Of a DNA stretch of 41,571 nt, positions 37,867 through 41,571 are shown one piece after another (within the stretch, counting starts at the first letter, position 1; every line of letters begins with the position of its first letter). The DNA is from a virus. Where the stretch lies: IMG/VR virus record IMGVR_UViG_3300042691_016303, positions 1-41,571 of that record. One strand, given 5' to 3'. The position numbers and the translations under genes are program-made. Under the pieces are notes generated by a model. The model had not been told where the DNA came from. It did no database searches and saw only the letters and a list, made by a program, of their open reading frames with translations.

Positions 37867-38217
37867 ATGACAACGGTTCTCAAGACCCCCAAGGCAATCA
37901 AGCGCAGGCTGTCTAGCCTGCTTGAATCTTCCCCGGAGCGCGAAGGCGGATACAGGATCGTTCCGCAGTGCGTGTGCGCCGATGGCTTCAAACTGTCGGT
38001 TCAGGCCAGCGCCGCGCACTACTGCTCGCCGCGCGACAACTACGGCCCCTACTACAAGGTTGAGGTCGGTTTCCCGTCTGAAGTCGTGCTTGAGTTTCTG
38101 CCGCACATCGACGGCGGGCCGAACGAGAACCCGACAGAGACCGTCTATGGCTACGTGCCTCTTGAGACTGTCGTTGAGGTCATAGCCCGCCACGGTGGGC
38201 TCCGCACATCCGCCTGA
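37867..38217 (+). CDS. Hypothetical early protein
   Basis: 116 residues from ATG 37867, preceded by GGAGAGCG; the earlier ATG at 37855 has no ribosome site. LKTPKAIKRRLSSLLESSPE is a basic N-terminus, then ASAAHYCSPRDNYGPYYKVE and LPHIDGGPNENPTETVYGYV, a compact alpha/beta fold seen in early operons of rhizobial phages. It is the first gene behind the operator pair. Confidence 0.65.
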   Translation: MTTVLKTPKAIKRRLSSLLESSPEREGGYRIVPQCVCADGFKLSVQASAAHYCSPRDNYGPYYKVEVGFPSEVVLEFLPHIDGGPNENPTETVYGYVPLETVVEVIARHGGLRTSA

Positions 38218-38226
38218 CCTTCCACA

Positions 38227-38248
38227 CTGCCCCTTCACGGAGGGGCAG
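38227..38248 (+). repeat. Repeated stem-loop, copy 1
   Basis: CTGCCCCT-TCACGG-AGGGGCAG, a perfect 8-bp stem with a 6-base loop and no T-tract, followed by CAGGAAG. The same hairpin with flanking bases recurs at 38539-38560. The preceding 10-12 bases (CGCCTGACCTTC) are also shared. Confidence 0.85.
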
Positions 38249-38288
38249 CAGGAAGATTCAGCATCAACTCCCCGATGGAGAGCGCCAC

Positions 38289-38522
38289 ATGACCCGCAAC
38301 GACATCACCAGCATCCGCGAACTGATCGAGCAGGGCTGGACCGACGATCAGATCAACGATTCCTTCCGCGACTCCGAGGCGGAAGAAGCCGACATGGACG
38401 ATTTCCATGAGCGCGCGTTCGGGAACATGGACCGCGACGACTACTCGTCCGGCGAGAACGAATACAACGACCGCCTCTCGATGGGCCGCAACGACGCCGG
38501 CGAGTGGCTGGGCTTCATGTGA
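38289..38522 (+). CDS. Hypothetical acidic protein
   Basis: 77 residues, strongly acidic (about 20 Asp/Glu). ITSIRELIEQGWTDDQINDS begins with a helix pair. Strong negative charge could mimic DNA, as some anti-restriction proteins do, but that is speculation. The leader shares GATGGAGAGCG with that of the gene at 37867. Confidence 0.6.
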   Translation: MTRNDITSIRELIEQGWTDDQINDSFRDSEAEEADMDDFHERAFGNMDRDDYSSGENEYNDRLSMGRNDAGEWLGFM

Positions 38523-38538
38523 TCGCCTGACCTTCTCC

Positions 38539-38560
38539 CTGCCCCTTCACGGAGGGGCAG
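38539..38560 (+). repeat. Repeated stem-loop, copy 2
   Basis: Identical 22-base hairpin to the one at 38227. It lies in the leader of the gene at 38587. Two copies in consecutive intergenic leaders suggest RNA processing, transcript stabilisation or a regulator-binding element. Confidence 0.85.
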
Positions 38561-38586
38561 CAGGAAGTTCAACGGAGATCCTGCCG

Positions 38587-38856
38587 ATGACCACTCTCAA
38601 GCCCCCCACCCTCCCGATGTCCCCCACGCCCCGCGACTGGGAGTGGCTGAACAACGACCTGCGCCATCAGGTGATGTTGATCAGCGAGCACATGGAACGC
38701 TTCGCCGTTCTGGTCAGCGAGAACGCCAGCAGCAACGGCGGGCGGGTTGCCTCTAGGCATATCCGCGAGCTTGTCCGTGAGGCTCTTGAAGCCGCTGTCG
38801 AGGACATCGAAGCCGCGATCACCAACAACCACGAAGCCGCGAAGGAGGCCGCGTGA
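38587..38856 (+). CDS. Hypothetical early protein
   Basis: 89 residues, preceded by CGGAG. A helical protein (WLNNDLRHQVMLISEHMERF, then HIRELVREALEAAVEDIEAA). It overlaps the next gene at TGATG. No motif identified. Confidence 0.6.
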   Translation: MTTLKPPTLPMSPTPRDWEWLNNDLRHQVMLISEHMERFAVLVSENASSNGGRVASRHIRELVREALEAAVEDIEAAITNNHEAAKEAA

Positions 38857-39074
38857 TGGACACGTTTCACCCCGATATGCAGATCATCACCCCTGCCATG
38901 GTGGCAGAAATCAACCTGCACGACATGGAGACGCTGCTGGACGACATGGCGCGGGACCTGGAGCGCAAGTCATCCCTGCCCGTCTATCAGGCCAACCGTG
39001 ACCAGCTTCACCGCGTCGCAACCAAGGCGGTGCGCCTGATGCAGCAGCTTAACGCGCGGGAGTGGATGCGGTGA
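38856..39074 (+). CDS. Hypothetical early protein
   Basis: 72 residues from ATG 38856 with GGAGG 8 bases upstream; a GTG three bases earlier is less likely. Helical (VAEINLHDMETLLDDMARDL, then RVATKAVRLMQQLNAREW). The last bases overlap the Gp157 start as GTGA. Confidence 0.6.
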   Translation: MDTFHPDMQIITPAMVAEINLHDMETLLDDMARDLERKSSLPVYQANRDQLHRVATKAVRLMQQLNAREWMR

Positions 39075-39571
39075 GGACGGACATCGAAATCCCGCGCATC
39101 GAGGCCATTGCCGAGCGCCTGCGGGCTGAGTTCCCCGAATTGGCGGACGATGAGGTTCTGCGCTTCGACACGCTTGACGGTGAGGCTCCCGTCTCGGAAG
39201 TCCTCCGTCACATCGTCAAGGAAATGGCTGTCGCTGACGCCTTCGCATCCGGGCTTGCCGGGATGATCGAGGACATGGGCAAGCGGAAGGATCGCTTCGT
39301 CAATCGCGTCTCCTACTGCCGAGCCATGATCGAGCGCGTCATGTCCGCTCTGGATGTGAGCAAGATCACGCTTCCCGAGGCGACGCTATCCATCCGCCCC
39401 GGCCCGCCCAAGGTGGTGATCGGGGCTGAGAACGAGATTCCCGCCGAGTTCTTCCGGCACGAAATCAAGCCGAACCTGTCAGCCATCCGCGATGCGCTGA
39501 AGGCGGGAACGGCTGTTCCTGGTGCGAGCCTGTCGAACGGGGCTCCGAGCTTGACGGTGCGCATGACATGA
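39071..39571 (+). CDS. Siphovirus Gp157-like protein
   Basis: 166 residues. GTG 39071 is chosen because GGGAG at 39058-39062 is 8 bases upstream; another in-frame GTG at 39062 has no spacing. GLAGMIEDMGKRKDRFVNRV, then CRAMIERVMSALDVSKITLP and PPKVVIGAENEIPAEFFRHE, are hallmarks of the Gp157 family found beside annealing proteins. It is thought to help replication or recombination; mechanism unknown. Confidence 0.8.
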   Translation: MRTDIEIPRIEAIAERLRAEFPELADDEVLRFDTLDGEAPVSEVLRHIVKEMAVADAFASGLAGMIEDMGKRKDRFVNRVSYCRAMIERVMSALDVSKITLPEATLSIRPGPPKVVIGAENEIPAEFFRHEIKPNLSAIRDALKAGTAVPGASLSNGAPSLTVRMT

Positions 39572-39762
39572 GCGGCGAGCCCATCAACGTGCTGGAAATT
39601 GCCGCCCGCAAAGGCTCGTTCGTGGTCGGCAAGGGATGGCGCAACGAACAACTGCGCCTGCGCTGCACCAACCTTGTTGCGGCCGGCCTGATGGTCAAGC
39701 GGCACGGCGAATACATCATCACCGACAAGGGCCGGAAGGTTCTGGCAGAGGACACGAAATGA
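39568..39762 (+). CDS. Small winged-helix-like protein
   Basis: 64 residues. RNEQLRLRCTNLVAAGLMVK, then RHGEYIITDKGRKVLAED reads as a winged helix (recognition helix and beta wing ending in TxKGrxxL). It could bind DNA. ATGA overlaps on both sides couple it to the recombination genes. Confidence 0.7.
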   Translation: MSGEPINVLEIAARKGSFVVGKGWRNEQLRLRCTNLVAAGLMVKRHGEYIITDKGRKVLAEDTK

Positions 39763-40589
39763 CCGACAACCTCGCCATCTGGAACAAGCTCGGCAAGACC
39801 GACCCCGACCAGACCAAAGCGTTCCAGCGCGGCGGTGGGTTCAAGGGAACGGCCATCAAGCCGGTCTATACCGAACAGAAAATGACGGAAGTCTTCGGCC
39901 CCTGCGGAACGGGCTGGGGCTTCACGGAGCCGCGCTTTGAACTGGTGACGGCATCCGAAGGCCAGACCGCCGTCTATTGCTGGCTATCCCTTTGGTACGT
40001 CCACAATGGCGTGCGCTCCGAACCCATTCCCGGCGTCGGCGGTGACTTCGTGGTGGTCAAGCAGCGCGACGGCCTGCGGACCAATGACGAGGCGTTCAAG
40101 GCCGCGTTCACGGACGCCATCGGCAACGCGATGAAGCACCTGGGCATGTCGGCTGACGTGCACATGGGGCTCTTCGACGACAGCAAATACGTCCGCTCTT
40201 TGAGAGAGGACAAGGAACCGGCTGGCAATCCCGCCAGTCGCGGCGCGGGGGCTGTTAGCTCTCCGCAGGCTCCCGCGCCAGCCAATCGAACGCCCGGTGG
40301 TGAAACTCTCGCCGGTCGAGAAGCGGGGGCCGTGAAACAAGGGACAGCTCCCGCTTCGATTACCCAGGATCAGGCGACGTTCATTGACGGCAGCAAGCGG
40401 GCTCTGGCCCTCGCTGAATCCGTGACGGACGTTGCCGAATGGGAAGAGCGCAACAAGCCCGAGGCAGCCCGCCTTGGCTTCCGTCGCGACAACCCCGCTG
40501 GCGTGGCGCTTCGCAAGGCGATCAACGACCGCATTGCAGAGATTGAGTTGGCAGACATGCCGGCTGGGCAGTTGGAGGTGGCGGAATGA
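39759..40589 (+). CDS. Rad52/Sak-like single-strand annealing protein
   Basis: 276 residues. FKGTAIKPVYTEQKMTEVFG, then GTGWGFTEPRFELV and FKAAFTDAIGNAMKHLGMSA form the core of a Rad52-superfamily annealing protein (DUF1071/Sak-like). The C-terminus after about 165 is a Pro/Ala linker and a small helical domain. It likely anneals single strands during phage recombination with Gp157, NinB and the SSB-tailed protein. The longer frame from 39636 is a read-through. Confidence 0.65.
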   Translation: MTDNLAIWNKLGKTDPDQTKAFQRGGGFKGTAIKPVYTEQKMTEVFGPCGTGWGFTEPRFELVTASEGQTAVYCWLSLWYVHNGVRSEPIPGVGGDFVVVKQRDGLRTNDEAFKAAFTDAIGNAMKHLGMSADVHMGLFDDSKYVRSLREDKEPAGNPASRGAGAVSSPQAPAPANRTPGGETLAGREAGAVKQGTAPASITQDQATFIDGSKRALALAESVTDVAEWEERNKPEAARLGFRRDNPAGVALRKAINDRIAEIELADMPAGQLEVAE

Positions 40590-40927
40590 GCTACGATGTC
40601 CGCATCGGAGATTTTGACGCCAACTACACGAGCAACGCTGGTAAGCTGTATCATCGCCACATTGAGCGCGATGACGAGACTGGCTTGCAGGCCCTTCACG
40701 GCCTCACCGGCAAGCAGGCGCACGCTCTTATCGCGCAGGCTCTGGATCGCATCCACCACGAATATGTGAGCGTCAGCAAGTCAGGCGAAATTGGCGCGCG
40801 ATCCTTTTGCGCTCAATACGACGCGCCGAATGGATGGGGCAGCACTGCGGGGGCTTTGATCTTCCTCGCCAGGATTGCGGCGGCGTGCGCTGAGAACCCA
40901 CGCAAACGCGTGTCGGTGTGCGCATGA
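40586..40927 (+). CDS. Hypothetical early protein
   Basis: 113 residues. YDVRIGDFDANYTSNAGKLY, then RHIERDDETGLQALHGLTGK and WGSTAGALIFLARIAAACAE look like a compact alpha/beta protein. Its form is known from mycobacterial and alphaproteobacterial phages, in which the family is often named for replication-associated proteins; I cannot give a function. ATGA overlaps on both sides. Confidence 0.6.
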   Translation: MSYDVRIGDFDANYTSNAGKLYHRHIERDDETGLQALHGLTGKQAHALIAQALDRIHHEYVSVSKSGEIGARSFCAQYDAPNGWGSTAGALIFLARIAAACAENPRKRVSVCA

Positions 40928-41319
40928 GCCGCCCAACACTCGTTCTCGTCAACCCGGCCATTCGCTCCAAGGCTCACGTCTGGATCGACAAGGCCCCGCC
41001 CGGAACCAGGGTCGAGTTTAAGGCTCCGAAGCGGACGCTGCCCCAGAACGCGAGGATGTGGGCAATGCTCACGGACGTTGCCACGCAGGTTCCGTGGCAC
41101 GGCCTGAAACTGTCGCCTGACGACTGGAAATTGCTGTTCCTCGACGCTCTCAAGCGTGAGGTCCGCATGGTGCCAAATCTGGACGGGAACGGCTTTGTCA
41201 GCCTTGGCCGCTCGTCCTCGGATCTATCGAAGGCAGAGATGGGCGACCTGATGACGCTCATCGAAATGTTCGGCGCGAAGCACGGCGTCAAGTTTCACGA
41301 ACAGGAGAACGCAGCATGA
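40924..41319 (+). CDS. ninB: NinB-like recombination protein
   Basis: 131 residues from the ATGA-overlapping ATG (a GTG two codons earlier is unlikely). APKRTLPQNARMWAMLTDVA, then QVPWHGLKLSPDDWKLLFLD, FVSLGRSSSDLSKAEM and FGAKHGVKF match the NinB/Orf family, which helps load recombinases past SSB. It lies between the annealing protein group and the SSB-tailed protein. Confidence 0.88.
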   Translation: MSRPTLVLVNPAIRSKAHVWIDKAPPGTRVEFKAPKRTLPQNARMWAMLTDVATQVPWHGLKLSPDDWKLLFLDALKREVRMVPNLDGNGFVSLGRSSSDLSKAEMGDLMTLIEMFGAKHGVKFHEQENAA

Positions 41320-41549
41320 CTGACCGATTTGACATTACCTTTGCCGAGGACAAGGGCGACGGGACGAAACGCTGGCACAACGTCGGCGCGATGTTCCCGG
41401 CCAAGAACGGCAAAGAGGGTTTTTCGATCAAACTCGTTGGCCCGCACGGCGTGACCTGGCTGTCCGCCTTCCCCGCGAAGGAGAAGGACCAGCCCCGTCA
41501 GGGCTCCCGTCCTGCGGCGCGGGATGACGATTCAGAGATCCCGTTCTGA
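41316..41549 (+). CDS. Small protein with SSB-like C-terminal tip
   Basis: 77 residues. The N-terminus is a beta-rich core (FDITFAEDKGDGTKRWHNVG, then SIKLVGPHGVTWLSAFP), and after a basic linker the protein ends in RDDDSEIPF, like the DDDIPF tip of SSB that recruits partner proteins. An OB-fold is possible but too short to be sure. Confidence 0.65.
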   Translation: MTDRFDITFAEDKGDGTKRWHNVGAMFPAKNGKEGFSIKLVGPHGVTWLSAFPAKEKDQPRQGSRPAARDDDSEIPF

Positions 41550-41559
41550 GGAGGCGAAG

Positions 41560-41571
41560 ATGACCCTGATC
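41560..41571 (+). CDS. Start of next early gene, cut by the window end
   Basis: ATG with GAGGAGG 5-6 bases upstream; only four codons (M-T-L-I) are visible. It continues the rightward early operon beyond the window. Confidence 0.5.

Noticed and set aside
1-41571. CRISPR arrays, insertion sequences or transposases
   Set aside because: No spaced direct repeats, transposase motifs or terminal inverted repeats were seen.
1-41571. Simple closed circle joining base 41571 to base 1
   Set aside because: Joining the ends leaves the integrase without a start codon and the last gene out of frame with it, so some sequence is probably missing between the ends.

Overview
The window looks like most of a temperate, short-tailed (podovirus-like) phage genome of an alphaproteobacterium, probably a member of the Hyphomicrobiales (rhizobia and relatives). 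The reasons are the high GC content, the dense overlapping genes, a tRNA-Gln(CTG)-type attachment site, and many proteins of the kind seen in prophages of that group. Both ends are cut. The integrase lacks its N-terminus at base 1, and a new gene begins 12 bases before the last base. I see no terminal repeat. The circular gene order makes a genome cut inside its early region likely.

Layout. (1) 1-900: integrase, then the 3' half of a tRNA-Gln gene flanked by a near-perfect inverted repeat, which together look like an attP region. (2) 905-6940, rightward: about fourteen small, mostly ATGA-overlapping accessory genes, including an ABA-sandwich protein and its deleted copy, a PP-loop (PAPS-reductase-like) enzyme and an Ead/Ea22-like protein. 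One leftward GIY-YIG/RHH fusion interrupts them, with its own palindromic divergent promoter. (3) 30034-6937, leftward: the late operon. It runs terminase, portal, scaffold, SU10/DUF5309-type major capsid, adaptors, packaged-DNA stabilisation protein, three large ejection-type proteins (one with a glucosaminidase domain), tail fibres, then a lysis cassette (endolysin, holin-like protein, a lipoprotein trypsin-like protease, an XhlA-like protein), and ends with a metallophosphoesterase and a DUF6378-like gene. Three intrinsic terminators punctuate it. (4) 30080-31277: a mostly non-coding stretch with strong nested stem-loops, a 28-residue hydrophobic micro-ORF with a good Shine-Dalgarno, and a HEPN-like gene on the opposite strand to its neighbours. 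(5) 36433-31278, leftward early operon: tiny membrane proteins, a DnaA domain IV-like protein, a RusA resolvase, a Mom-like DNA-modification enzyme, replication-associated unknowns and a second GIY-YIG protein. (6) 36822-37866: the lysogeny switch, with two divergent XRE proteins and copies of a GTTGCA-N5-TGCAAC operator. (7) 37867-41571, rightward early operon: recombination genes (Gp157, Rad52/Sak-like annealing protein, NinB, a protein with an SSB-like C-terminal tip), punctuated by a repeated stem-loop.

How it works together. The switch controls two diverging early operons that carry replication, annealing-type recombination and resolution functions. The late leftward operon packages DNA, builds a P22-like short-tailed virion with ejection proteins, and lyses the cell. 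Counter-defence and defence candidates are the Mom-like enzyme, the HEPN-like gene, the two GIY-YIG proteins and the lipoprotein protease. All functions are read from motifs only; no database search was possible.
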